Part shown: one piece after another, positions 33,206-41,718 of the stretch
Layout of the letters: the number at the start of each line of letters is the position of its first letter
How positions within the stretch are numbered: the first letter of the stretch is position 1
Origin: Streptomyces antimycoticus
GTDB taxonomy: Bacteria > Actinomycetota > Actinomycetes > Streptomycetales > Streptomycetaceae
Direction: 5' to 3'
Length of the DNA: 64,000 nucleotides
Assembly (NCBI RefSeq): GCF_005405925.1
Contig: NZ_BJHV01000001.1
Location: 9,362,001-9,426,000, forward strand
Program-made: the position numbers and the translations under genes
Notes under the pieces: model-generated
Seen by the model: the letters and a program-made list of their open reading frames with translations, nothing else
Database searches by the model: none
Told to the model about the DNA's origin: nothing

Positions 33206-34593
33206 GGTGTCTCCTCCTCCGTCTCGGCGGCCTTCCCCGCCCGCGCCACCTCGGGCAGTGCGCCGCGGTGGTTCTCCCCGCGCAGGGTGAGCAGTGCGAG
33301 CACGCTGATGGCGCAGGTCACCGTCACGTAGTAGGCCGGGATGTCGACCTCGCCGGTGCGCTTGATCACCTCGGTGATGATGAGCCCCGCGCATCCGGAG
33401 AACACCGCGTTGGACAGCGCGTACGCCAGTCCAAGACCCGTGTAGCGGACCCGGGTCGGGAACATCTCGGCGAGCATGGCCGGACCCGGCCCCGCCATCA
33501 GGCCCACCACCACGCCCGCGACGAAGACCGCCGCTCCCTGGACCCACGCCGAACTGTCCGGCTCCTGCAACACATTGAGCAGCGGGAAGGCCAGCACCGC
33601 CACCAGCGCGGCCCCGGTCAGCATCACCGGCCGCCGCCCGATCCGGTCGCTGAGCAGGCCGGCCGGGAGGATGGAGAGCGCGAAGCCCGCGTTGGCCACC
33701 ACGGTGGCGACCAGCGCCTGCTGGAAGGTGGCGTTCAAGGTGGCCTGCAGATACGACGGCATGACGACCAGGAAGGTGTAACCGGCCGCCGCCCAGCCCA
33801 TGATGCGCGCGGCCCCCATGACGATGGCCCCGGCCATCTCACGCGGGTCCGCCACCCGCTCCGGTGCGGCGGACGGTGCCCCGGGGCCCGGCGGGGGGCC
33901 AATCTCCCCGTCCGCCGCCGCGCGGAAGAACGGGGTCTCCTCCAGCCTCAGCCGCAGCCACAGGGCGACCAGCCCGATCGGCAGGGTCGCCAGGAACGGC
34001 AACCGCCATCCCCAGTCGCCCAGCGACTCCTCGCTCATCACGGTGGCCAGCAGCGCCGCCACACCGGCCCCGGCCAGCAGCCCCAGCGCCACGGTGAACG
34101 ACTGCCACGCCCCGTAGAGCCCGCGCCGGCCCGGAGGCGCGAACTCCGTCGTGATCGACACGGCGCCGCCGAACTCCCCGCCCGCGGACAGCCCCTGGAG
34201 GATCCGCAACAGGGTGAGCAGCCAGGGCGCGGCCGCGCCCAGCGTGTCGTACGTGGGCAGCACTCCGATGAGCGTCGTGGCGCCGGTCATCAGCAGCAGC
34301 ACCAGGATCAGCGTGGGCCGGCGGCCGATCCGGTCGCCGACCCGGCCGAAGACGGCGGCGCCGATGGGGCGGAAGAAGAACGCGATCCCGAAGGAGGCAT
34401 AGGTCTTGACCAGGCCCTCGATCTCGGTGCCGCCGTGCGGGGTGAAGAAGTTCGCCGCGATGATCGTCGCGAAGAACCCGTAGACACCGAATTCGTACCA
34501 CTCGATGAAGTTGCCGACCGAACCGGCCACCAGCGCACGGCGCGGGGCCCGCCCGGCGGCACGCTCTCTGGGATCCGCTGGGGACGTCGTCAC
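33196..34593 (-). CDS. MFS transporter, metabolite:H+ symporter (MHS) type
   Basis: A 465-residue twelve-helix transporter of the MHS group (relatives of ProP, ShiA and KgtP). Signs are 'VAGSVGNFIEWYEFGVYGFFATIIAANFF' at the start, 'GRVGDRIGRRPTLILVLLLM' after helix 2, 'LRILQGLSAGGEFGGAVSITTEFAPPGRRGLYGAWQ' and 'LSDRIGRRPVMLTGAAL' between the halves. MHS proteins import organic acids, osmolytes or sugars with protons. The GTG start is at 34591-34593. It overlaps anmK, so its substrate may be a cell-wall sugar or related acid, but this is inference only. Confidence 0.88.
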   Translation of the reverse strand: MTTSPADPRERAAGRAPRRALVAGSVGNFIEWYEFGVYGFFATIIAANFFTPHGGTEIEGLVKTYASFGIAFFFRPIGAAVFGRVGDRIGRRPTLILVLLLMTGATTLIGVLPTYDTLGAAAPWLLTLLRILQGLSAGGEFGGAVSITTEFAPPGRRGLYGAWQSFTVALGLLAGAGVAALLATVMSEESLGDWGWRLPFLATLPIGLVALWLRLRLEETPFFRAAADGEIGPPPGPGAPSAAPERVADPREMAGAIVMGAARIMGWAAAGYTFLVVMPSYLQATLNATFQQALVATVVANAGFALSILPAGLLSDRIGRRPVMLTGAALVAVLAFPLLNVLQEPDSSAWVQGAAVFVAGVVVGLMAGPGPAMLAEMFPTRVRYTGLGLAYALSNAVFSGCAGLIITEVIKRTGEVDIPAYYVTVTCAISVLALLTLRGENHRGALPEVARAGKAAETEEETPCA

Positions 34594-34759
34594 TTTCGGG
34601 CCCTTTCGCCGTCACCGCCAAGGGGAACGTGATGTGCGTACCCGTTGGGGGCGGCGGTTACCGGTGCGAGCGCGGCTCCAGTGGCGCGCGAGGTCCTGGC
34701 GGAACGCCTGCCCTCGTGACGTGCGTTATCGTCACCGGAGCCGCCGACGGCCGGGCGCG

Positions 34760-36016
34760 TCAGCCGCGCAGCATCGCGTTGCACTCCCGCTGCAGCGCGA
34801 TGTCCTGCCACATCGGGTGCTGCGGCGCCGCGTTGGAGCACACCACCGCGCCCCACGCGCCCACCCGTGCCGACTCCTCGACGGCGCGGCGGCAGAACGC
34901 GGCCCCCACCGGGCCCTCCTCGAAGGTTCCGTGCAGCGGGGTGTAGCCGATCCAGCCCTCGCCGAAGACCAGCGGGACCCCGCTCCCGGCCGCCCAGTCC
35001 GCGGCCGCCTCGATCCAGGTGACCAGCCGCTGCTCCATCGCCAGACGGTGCATGGCATACCGGTCGTACAGCCAGGCGTCCCAGCGGTCGGGGTCGCACC
35101 AGTCGTGGACGTAGATCTCCCGGGAGCCGACCGTGGTGGCCTCCAGCCGCCAGAGATCGCCGGGCGGAGGAGCCCAGTCGGCCAGATCGGGCGCGCCGGG
35201 GCGCAGCAGTTCCCGGCGGACCGGCTCCTGGGCGAAGGGGCGGCCCCGGTCGCGGATGGCGAAGGTGGCCAGAAGCTCGTCCAGCACCCCGTAGACGTAA
35301 GGGTGGAAGACCGCCACATCCACTTCCCGGGGGACCCCGCGCAGCGAACCGACCGGTACCTTGGCGTAGTTGACCGTGACGGGCCGGTTGGGGTGGCGCT
35401 CCTTGAAGCGTGCGATGCCCCGCTCCAGCCGCGGCCGCAGGGCGACGACCTTGTCCTGGCCCTCCAGCCCCTCGGTGAGCCGGCTGCCCTGGACCTCGTT
35501 GTGCAGCTCGGTGAAGGCGATCCGGTCGTCCAGACCGTGGATCACCAGGAAGTCGATCAGATCGGCCAGCGCGTCCGCGAGCGCCTCGGCGCGCCGCTCG
35601 GGATCGACGGCCATCAGCGCGTCGAACCAGGCGCGGTCCTCGCCGAACGACGGGCTCTGCTGGTACTCCCAGCTGGAGAGGATCACGAAGCAGTCATGGC
35701 GCAGGGCCGCCTCGAACAGCTCGCGCAGCCAGGCCCGTCCGTCGATCTCGCCCCCGCCGCCCACGTCGTACCAGCGCATCCGCTGCCCGTACGCGCCGCC
35801 CAGCCCCGACGGCCGCAGCTTGCCGGTGTCGAGCCGGGAGCCGAAGAGCAGGAACGGCATGGCACAGATGCGCACGGTGTTGTAGCCGCGCGCCACGGCC
35901 TCCTCGAAGGCGCGGTCGAGGTCGGCGAAGGGCTCGCCCGGGCCGGTGCGGGTGTACCAGCTGAAGTCCCACAGCGAGATGGTCAGTTTGTCCGGCAGAT
36001 GCGGCGACAGCGTCAC
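34760..36016 (-). CDS. Sugar-binding cellulase-like (GH5-type TIM-barrel) protein
   Basis: A 418-residue intracellular glycoside-hydrolase-like barrel without a signal peptide. Segments typical of the cellulase-like family are 'LTISLWDFSWYTRTGPGEPFADLDRAFEEAVARGYNTVRICAMPFLLFG', 'VILSSWEYQQSPSF', the acid/base region 'RIAFTELHNEVQGSRL' (Glu after the Asn-rich turn), 'VDVAVFHPYVYGVLDELL' and the nucleophile-like 'GVPLVFGEGWIGYTPLHGTFEEG'. The GTG at 36014-36016 begins the domain. It is upstream of the MHS transporter and anmK in the same direction. The substrate is unknown and may be an imported oligosaccharide rather than cellulose. Confidence 0.8.
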   Translation of the reverse strand: MTLSPHLPDKLTISLWDFSWYTRTGPGEPFADLDRAFEEAVARGYNTVRICAMPFLLFGSRLDTGKLRPSGLGGAYGQRMRWYDVGGGGEIDGRAWLRELFEAALRHDCFVILSSWEYQQSPSFGEDRAWFDALMAVDPERRAEALADALADLIDFLVIHGLDDRIAFTELHNEVQGSRLTEGLEGQDKVVALRPRLERGIARFKERHPNRPVTVNYAKVPVGSLRGVPREVDVAVFHPYVYGVLDELLATFAIRDRGRPFAQEPVRRELLRPGAPDLADWAPPPGDLWRLEATTVGSREIYVHDWCDPDRWDAWLYDRYAMHRLAMEQRLVTWIEAAADWAAGSGVPLVFGEGWIGYTPLHGTFEEGPVGAAFCRRAVEESARVGAWGAVVCSNAAPQHPMWQDIALQRECNAMLRG

Positions 36017-36273
36017 AGGGGGCTCCCCGCGGTCGGCGGCTCGGCGATGAGAGACCGGTTCATCGTCCGGGGGTGCCAAACGGACTGTCAAGATGTATTC
36101 ATAAATAATGGCCAGCGCTGGTGCGGTGGAACTTCCGCCCCGTTCCTCCAGCCTTCCCACGAGGAGAACACCTCATGGCGCGCCATCCGGAACCGGGACG
36201 CGCCCGGCGCTGAGGCCGTCACCGCCCACCGGACCTCGCCCCCGAGGTCCGTACCGCGGTCGTGTCCGGCTCC

Positions 36274-36564
36274 TCAGGCGATCCAGCCGTAGCCGGGCCG
36301 CGGCCTGCGCGAGGCCGGGGGCGCGCCCACGCTCTCCAGGTCCCGCTCGGCGGCGTGCACCAGCTGCTGCCCCAGGTCGCTGAGCGCCCGAGCGGCGGCG
36401 AGCTCATCGCCGATCACGGGCACGTCCTCGTCGTCCGGGTTGCACCGGGCCAGGCCCCGGCCGGTGAGCGCCGCGGCCCCGGTGTCCAGCTCGACGCGCG
36501 CCGTGGTCCGCCCCTCGTCCTCGGAGAGGTAGAGATGGACCCTCCACTCCACTGTGTGCGACAT
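36274..36564 (-). CDS. DUF1876-domain protein
   Basis: A 96-residue protein matching the DUF1876 family: 'VEWRVHLYLSEDEGRTTARVELDTGAAALTGRGLARCNPDDEDVPVIGDELAAARALSDLGQQLVHAAERDLES' shows the dsRBD-like alpha-beta layout and the conserved 'G-x-G-x-A-x-x-x-P' turn. The family has no known function and is common in actinobacterial stress islands. The ATG at 36562-36564 is clear. It is in the same direction as the Rv1733c-like gene 88 bp upstream. Confidence 0.85.
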   Translation of the reverse strand: MSHTVEWRVHLYLSEDEGRTTARVELDTGAAALTGRGLARCNPDDEDVPVIGDELAAARALSDLGQQLVHAAERDLESVGAPPASRRPRPGYGWIA

Positions 36565-36652
36565 GGTCTGCTCCTCATCTTCCGGCGGCCGCCTCTGGTG
36601 TCTGTGGCTGCTTTCCGGCGGCCGCGCACCCCGCGCAGGCGGCCGGAGCCGC

Positions 36653-37264
36653 TCAGCGACGGTTCCTGCCGGACCACGCGGGTTCCACCACCTTCCACTC
36701 TGCCTCCCATCGCGCGTACCGCCTGCGGTCCAGGGCCCGCCGGACCCGGGACCGCCCCGTGAGCGCGACCGCGGCCACCGCGGCGGCGGTGACACAGCCG
36801 GTGAACCAGCCCATGGTGCGCGCGGTCGCCGGGGAGGAGGGCGCCTGCGCCAGAGCGCCCTCGCGGTTCACCCAGACCCGTACCTCGCCCCCCGAGGCGT
36901 CGCCCGACACCGTGGCGGTGCCCGTATGGCGCTCACCGTCATCGGCGACCCAGCGCACCCGCGCCTGCCGCGGCTCCCGCACATCGGTGTGGTCCGGCCC
37001 GGGCGGGGCCTCGGCGAGCCGCGCGGTGATCTGGTGCCGCGCCGAGGTCTCGGCGGCCACGACGCGCATCTGGGAGGCGTGCGCCGCGTACCCCGCGCTG
37101 ATCGAGGCGGCCGGCAGCCCGACCGCCAGGATCAGCACGAACAGCACGGTGCACCAGGTCTGGATGCGGTCCGTCCGGCGGCGCAGCGGATTGGGACCCC
37201 TGGCCGGACGCCCGGGCAGGGGCGGACGCGGCCCGAATACGCGTCGCGGTCCGTGGGTGTTCAT
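36653..37264 (-). CDS. Rv1733c-family membrane protein
   Basis: A 203-residue protein with two membrane helices ('VLFVLILAVGLPAASISAGYAAHA' near residues 40-62 and 'GWFTGCVTAAAVAAVALTG' near residues 150-168) around an extracellular domain. That domain contains 'HTDVREPRQARVRWVADDGERHTGTATV' and 'GGEVRVWVNREGALAQAP', typical of the Rv1733c-like family named from the dormancy antigen of M. tuberculosis. Function is unknown. The ATG at 37262-37264 starts a proline/arginine-rich cytosolic tail. A strong terminator hairpin lies just upstream and separates it from the biosynthetic operon. Confidence 0.83.
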   Translation of the reverse strand: MNTHGPRRVFGPRPPLPGRPARGPNPLRRRTDRIQTWCTVLFVLILAVGLPAASISAGYAAHASQMRVVAAETSARHQITARLAEAPPGPDHTDVREPRQARVRWVADDGERHTGTATVSGDASGGEVRVWVNREGALAQAPSSPATARTMGWFTGCVTAAAVAAVALTGRSRVRRALDRRRYARWEAEWKVVEPAWSGRNRR

Positions 37265-37286
37265 GGTCTGGCCTCCAGCGAGTGCT

Positions 37287-37314
37287 GACACCGGCGCGCT
37301 CTGGCGCCGGTGTC
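37287..37314 (-). terminator. Strong hairpin ending the PABA biosynthetic operon
   Basis: GACACCGGCGC (37287-37297) pairs perfectly with GCGCCGGTGTC (37304-37314) around a 6-base loop. It starts five bases after the AhpD-like stop codon and marks the left end of the biosynthetic operon. Confidence 0.75.
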
Positions 37315-37318
37315 GGGG

Positions 37319-37816
37319 TCAGGAGCGCGGGGCGGGCTGATGGGCGCCGGGCACCATCCGTGCGCTGATCGCCGTGCGGTTGTAGGCGTTGATCACGACG
37401 GCGGCCCAGATCACCGCCGTCACCTGCGGTTCGTCGAACACCTCGCGGGCCGCCGCGTAGACCTCGTCCGGCACGTGGCCGTCCTGGACGGAGGTCACCG
37501 CCTCGGCCAGCGCGAGCGCGGCCCGCTCCCGCTCGGTGAAGAACGGGGTCTCCCGCCAGGCGGCGAGGGTGTGGATCCGCTGCTCGGTCTCGCCCTGGGC
37601 GCGGGCGTCCTTGGTGTGCATGTCCAGGCAGAAGGCGCAGCCGTTGAGCTGCGAGGCGCGGATGCGCACCAGCTCCAGCAGCTCGGGCTCGACCCCCGCG
37701 GCCCAGCCCGCCCGCACCGCCGCCCGGTGCAGCTCGCCCATCGCGGCGGAGACCTCGGGGGCGAGGCCCTTCAGATCCAGCCGGGCGGTGGTGCGGGCCG
37801 GGGTGGTCGTCGTCAT
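37319..37816 (-). CDS. Carboxymuconolactone decarboxylase family (AhpD-like) protein
   Basis: A 165-residue helical protein of the CMD/AhpD family. The redox pair and proton relay are visible in 'RIRASQLNGCAFCLDMHTKDARAQGETEQRI', which has C-x-x-C followed by H, as in alkylhydroperoxidase-like members. 'WRETPFFTERERAALALAEAVT' is the family's second conserved block. The start ATG (37814-37816) overlaps the PabC stop codon in an ATGA, so expression is tied to p-aminobenzoate synthesis. It may protect against peroxide or handle a redox step on the aromatic amine; the precise role is unknown. Confidence 0.87.
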   Translation of the reverse strand: MTTTTPARTTARLDLKGLAPEVSAAMGELHRAAVRAGWAAGVEPELLELVRIRASQLNGCAFCLDMHTKDARAQGETEQRIHTLAAWRETPFFTERERAALALAEAVTSVQDGHVPDEVYAAAREVFDEPQVTAVIWAAVVINAYNRTAISARMVPGAHQPAPRS

Positions 37817-38655
37817 CGGTGAACTCCGTTCGTCGAAACCAGGGGATCGGCAGCGCTGTCGAGCCAGGACTGCCAGGAGGCGGCGCGCAGCGCCGGGCCC
37901 GCCCGCAGCGGGCGGCCCAGCCACGCGGTCACCGGGCGGATTCCGTGCACCGCGTTGACCAGCCACACCTCACGGCCGTCCAGCTCCTGCACGGTGCGGT
38001 TGCGGTGTTCGGTGCGGACGCCCAGCTCCGCGGCCCGGTCCTGGATCAGCGCCGAGGTCACGCCCGCCAGCAGCGGAAGCCCCGGAGGCGGCAGACACAG
38101 GACGTCGTCCTCCCACCACAGAACGCTCGCCGTCGTCCCCTCCAGCACCAGCCCGGACGGGGTGGTGAGCATCAGCTCCTGCGCGCCCCGGGCGGCGGCC
38201 CGCTCGCGCAGATGCGCCAGCAGGGGGAGGTCGGGGCCCTTACGGCGGGGATGCGACCGCGGATCGAACTCCTCGGTCAGGCAGACGGTCACATTGACCG
38301 TCCGCGGCGGCGCCGGGCGTATCCGCAGGAACAGCCGGGCCGGCTCCGGACCGGCCAGCTCGACCCGTGGGAACCAGCGCTCGGTACGGGGCAGGGCGGC
38401 GATCGCGTCGCGCCAGAAGCTCTCGATCCGGGCGGGGGAGTCGCCGGACGCCTCGACGCACGCGGCGACGAACCGGCGGCGGTGGCGGTCAAGCCCGCGC
38501 ACCCGCCCGTCGTCGACCAGCCAGGAATCGGCGGCCAGCAGCGCGGCGTCCGGCACCGCCCGGGAGGGCATCAGCCCGCCGTCCTCGCGCCACATCAGCG
38601 TCCACTGCTTCTGGTCCGACGCGTCGGCGTGACCGATGTTCTGTGCAGCGACCAT
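37813..38655 (-). CDS. pabC: Class IV aminotransferase, probable aminodeoxychorismate lyase
   Basis: A 280-residue PLP enzyme of fold type IV. It probably eliminates pyruvate from 4-amino-4-deoxychorismate to give p-aminobenzoate. Family features are 'DSWLVDDGRVRGLDRHRRRFVAAC' near the N-terminus, 'ARGAQELMLTTPSGLVLEGTTASVLWWEDDVLCLPPPGLPLLAGVTSALIQDRA' with the conserved Glu and Gly-Val-Thr, and 'REVWLVNAVHGIRPV'. The PLP Lys position is not obvious by eye, so the assignment leans on the fused PabAB in the same operon. The ATG at 38653-38655 is separated from the monooxygenase gene by 110 bp. Confidence 0.8.
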   Translation of the reverse strand: MVAAQNIGHADASDQKQWTLMWREDGGLMPSRAVPDAALLAADSWLVDDGRVRGLDRHRRRFVAACVEASGDSPARIESFWRDAIAALPRTERWFPRVELAGPEPARLFLRIRPAPPRTVNVTVCLTEEFDPRSHPRRKGPDLPLLAHLRERAAARGAQELMLTTPSGLVLEGTTASVLWWEDDVLCLPPPGLPLLAGVTSALIQDRAAELGVRTEHRNRTVQELDGREVWLVNAVHGIRPVTAWLGRPLRAGPALRAASWQSWLDSAADPLVSTNGVHR

Positions 38656-38765
38656 GTCCGCTTCCACGTCTCCGTCCCGATGGTGTCCGAAGCTGCTTCC
38701 GGTGTTTCCGGTGTCCGATGAGTGCTGTCCGGCCGGATTCCTAGCCGCGCTCGCTGGATTGCCGG

Positions 38766-40055
38766 TCAATAGCCGCGCGCCGGGCCGCCCCGGGGGCCGT
38801 AAGGAGCGCGCTCCAGCCACTCCCCGCAGCGGGGGACCACCGGGGCCAGAGTCGCCGCCGCCCGCTGGGCCGCCCGCTTGAGCGGCCGGGGCCGCAGATG
38901 GTCCAGGGCCGCCCCGGCGGCCTCGCTGTTGTGCAGGGCCGCGCTCCGGCGGGCGGCGGCGTACCCGGCCACCGCCGCGGGTCCCCGGGACGGCTCGGAG
39001 CATGCCGCCGACACCGCCTCGGCCGCGGCGACGGCGTCCGCGATCCCACTGTTCATCCCGCGGGCCCCGAAGGGCGGGAACAGATGCGCCGCCTCACCGG
39101 CCAGCAGCACCCGGCCCGACGGATCGGCGAACGACGCGGCGACCTTGCGCAGGAAGTGGTACCGCGACACCCACAGCACCCGGTGGGCGCAGTCCTCGCC
39201 CACCAGCCGGGGCAGCCAGCGGCGGACCGCCTTCTCGGTGCCGAAGGACTCCGGCGGATCGTCCGCGCGGCACTGCAGATCGATCTGGAAGCCCCCGGTG
39301 AACGGCACCCGCAGCACGGTGCGGCCGCCGGTGCCGGGGTGCTCGTAGTGGAAGACCCGCTCGACCGGCAGGTCCCCGCCGGCCGGATCCGCCACGTCCA
39401 CGACCACGTGATATCCGTCGGACCGGGTGCCCTCCAGCGGGATGTCCAGCGCCTTGCGTACCCCGGAACGGGCCCCGTCGGCGGCGATCACATGGCCGGC
39501 CGTCCAGCTCGCGCCGTCCTTCGCGGTCACCGTCACCTCGTCGCCGTCCGAGCGCACCCCGTGCACCTCGGCGTCGAAGCGGAACTCCACGCCCGCCTCC
39601 GTGCACGCCTCGAAGAGGAACCGCTCGGTGTCCACCTGACGCAGGCTGGTGAACGCGGGCAGTGCCGCGGCTGCGTCTCCAAAAACCCCGGCCGCGGAAA
39701 CCCCGGCCGCGGAAACCCCGGCCGCGGAGACCCCGTCTCCGTGGCCCCCGTCTCCGGCGGCCCGCGGAAAGGTCCGCGCGAACACCTCACGGCCGCGGTA
39801 GAGGGTGCGCCGGGTGTGCCAGGTCGTCCCGTACGCCGCGATCCGCGCGCCCAGCCCCGGGCGGGCCCGCTCCAGCAGCCGCAGCGACCGCCGGTGGACG
39901 AACAGCGCGCGGCTCCCGGGCCGCACCCGGTCCCGCGCCCCGGCCTCCAGCACCGTGACCGGCAGCCCGGCGGCGCGCAGGGTGAGCGCCGCCGTCATCC
40001 CGACCGGTCCGGCGCCCACCACCAGAACGGGCCTGCTCTCCTCCCGCGCCGCCAT
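38766..40055 (-). CDS. FAD-dependent aromatic monooxygenase with internal SAAGV repeats
   Basis: A 429-residue class A flavoprotein hydroxylase. It shows the FAD motif 'VLVVGAGPVGMTAALTLRAAGLPVTVLEAGAR', the DG motif 'VIAADGARSGVRKAL' and the third motif 'GRVLLAGEAAHLFPPFGARGMNSGIADA', where Glu replaces the usual Asp of GDAAH. Three SAAGV pentapeptides, from a 15-bp DNA repeat, sit near residues 110-125 and are absent from normal family members. Hydroxylation or decarboxylative hydroxylation of p-aminobenzoate or of the finished aromatic product is plausible. The ATG at 40053-40055 follows the AMP-ligase stop by one base, so it is in the operon. Confidence 0.87.
   Translation of the reverse strand: MAAREESRPVLVVGAGPVGMTAALTLRAAGLPVTVLEAGARDRVRPGSRALFVHRRSLRLLERARPGLGARIAAYGTTWHTRRTLYRGREVFARTFPRAAGDGGHGDGVSAAGVSAAGVSAAGVFGDAAAALPAFTSLRQVDTERFLFEACTEAGVEFRFDAEVHGVRSDGDEVTVTAKDGASWTAGHVIAADGARSGVRKALDIPLEGTRSDGYHVVVDVADPAGGDLPVERVFHYEHPGTGGRTVLRVPFTGGFQIDLQCRADDPPESFGTEKAVRRWLPRLVGEDCAHRVLWVSRYHFLRKVAASFADPSGRVLLAGEAAHLFPPFGARGMNSGIADAVAAAEAVSAACSEPSRGPAAVAGYAAARRSAALHNSEAAGAALDHLRPRPLKRAAQRAAATLAPVVPRCGEWLERAPYGPRGGPARGY
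39684..39728. repeat. 15-bp in-frame repeat (three units) in the monooxygenase gene
   Basis: Three units of AACCCCGGCCGCGGA start at 39684, 39699 and 39714. They encode the SAAGV pentapeptide three times. A separate 15-bp in-frame repeat occurs two genes away in the CoA ligase. Confidence 0.85.
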
Positions 40056-40056
40056 G

Positions 40057-41646
40057 TCAGCCACCGACCGGGGCGGTGGACAGGGTGGGCAGCTCACCCG
40101 CGGCGAGCAGCCGGGCGATCTCCAGCCGCTTGATCTTCCAGGTGCCGGTGCGCGGCAGATCCTCGAAGCGGCACTGCACCGGCTCGGCCAGCGCCGGAAG
40201 GTCCCTGGTCAACTCCCGCCAGCGGGCGGGGTCCAGCGGCTGGTCCCCCCGGGTGCACACCACCGGCACCGGCTCCCGCTCCGGACCGTGGACGATGACC
40301 ACCTCCCGGAGGTCGGCGATCCGCGACAGCAGTTCGTCCTCCACCGCCAGATTGCTGTCCAGGGTGGAGATCTGGTCCACCTCGCGGTCCAGCAGATACA
40401 GCGCGCCCCACCGGTCGCGGTAGCCCATGTCGCCCATCCGCCACCAGCCCCGGTCGACCTGCCGGGCGTAACTCTCCGGCGCGCCGAGGTAGGTGAGGAT
40501 CCGGCCGCGGGTACGGGCCTCGATGGCCCCCGTCGCCCCCGGCGGGCAGGTGCGGCCCCGCTCGTCCACCACCCGGATCCGGGTGAAGCCGGGGATGCCG
40601 GTGCCCACCCGCCGCGCCTGCACCCGGTCCGCGCCCCGCCGGGTGTACCAGCAGAAGGCGATGGGCCCGGTCTCGCTCTGCCCGTACAACTGCATCAGCC
40701 GGGGGTCACGGCGGCGGGAGGCGGCGAGCAGCCGCCGCACCGTACGGGGGTGGATGGCGTCGAAGGTGGAGCCGTACGCCCGGACGTTGGACAGCGGTCC
40801 GTCCGGCGCGTCGGCCAGGTCCTCCCACAGCACATAGGTGTTGGGATGCGTTTCGACGATGCCGGGGCGGTGTGCCGCCAGCAGCGGGCCGGCGTGGGCC
40901 GGGTCGGGGTCGACGAGCAGCAGCAGCGGGCTGCCGAAGTGCAGCAGCACACCCAGCAGATGGTAGAAGCGGGAGTGCACGAACGACATGTGGAGCGCGG
41001 CCGGTTCACGGCGGGTGGCCCGGCCCAGCGCCTGCTGGGGCACCAGCCGGTTCCACATGGTGTGCGGGCAGTGCACGGCCAGCTTCGGTATGCCGGTGGT
41101 CCCCGAGCTGTGGGTGATCAGCGAGGGCTCGCCGGGATGGAGCCGGATGGCCGGGCGGCGCGGCACTCCGGCGAGCGCGGCCAGCGCGATGGTGTTCCCG
41201 GGCGCCTCGTCCACCGTCAGCACGCCCCGGGCCAGGGTGGTGTCCACCGTGCTGAGCGTGGACTCCAGCGTCGCCCGGTCGGTGATCAGCCAGGGGGCGT
41301 GCAGCCGGTCCAGCAGCACCGCCGCCACCTGTCCGTCCAGCGAGGGCGACAGCAGCGCCGGGACCGCGCCGATCCGGGAGACCGCACAGGTCAGCAGCAC
41401 GATGTCGACGTTGTCGCCCTTGACGATCGCCACATGCTCACTCGGGCGGACCCCCGCCGACCACAGCCGGGCGGCCAGGTCGTCGACCAGATCGGCCAGT
41501 TCGGTGTACCCGAGGTCGGTACCGGCGTCGGGGGCGACGTCCAGTGGCCGGTCCAGGGTCACCCTGACCCTGCCGTGGCGGGCCGCGGCCTCCTGGAACA
41601 TCAGTCCCAGATAGAACCCGCGCTCGGGGAGCAGCCGCTGCAGCAT
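40057..41646 (-). CDS. AMP-dependent synthetase/ligase (second acyl-activating enzyme)
   Basis: A 529-residue member of the ANL adenylating superfamily. Core motifs are the P-loop 'SLITHSSGTTGIPKLAVHC', the aromatic-pocket segment 'LMQLYGQSETGPIAFCWYT', the hinge Asp region 'RGWWRMGDMGYRDRWGALYLLDREVDQI' and the C-terminal Lys in 'LPRTGTWKIKRLEIARLL'. It could activate p-aminobenzoate, load the PKS as an acyl-AMP ligase, or activate the finished chain. Its start ATG is 72 bp after the benzoate-CoA-ligase-like gene. The stop is one base from the monooxygenase start. Confidence 0.87.
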   Translation of the reverse strand: MLQRLLPERGFYLGLMFQEAAARHGRVRVTLDRPLDVAPDAGTDLGYTELADLVDDLAARLWSAGVRPSEHVAIVKGDNVDIVLLTCAVSRIGAVPALLSPSLDGQVAAVLLDRLHAPWLITDRATLESTLSTVDTTLARGVLTVDEAPGNTIALAALAGVPRRPAIRLHPGEPSLITHSSGTTGIPKLAVHCPHTMWNRLVPQQALGRATRREPAALHMSFVHSRFYHLLGVLLHFGSPLLLLVDPDPAHAGPLLAAHRPGIVETHPNTYVLWEDLADAPDGPLSNVRAYGSTFDAIHPRTVRRLLAASRRRDPRLMQLYGQSETGPIAFCWYTRRGADRVQARRVGTGIPGFTRIRVVDERGRTCPPGATGAIEARTRGRILTYLGAPESYARQVDRGWWRMGDMGYRDRWGALYLLDREVDQISTLDSNLAVEDELLSRIADLREVVIVHGPEREPVPVVCTRGDQPLDPARWRELTRDLPALAEPVQCRFEDLPRTGTWKIKRLEIARLLAAGELPTLSTAPVGG

Positions 41647-41718
41647 ATCGAGGTCCTCATCGTTCGAAGTCGGTCGGGCGGCCGTGCGCTCGGGCGCGGC
41701 CGTGGGGCCCGCGGCGCG

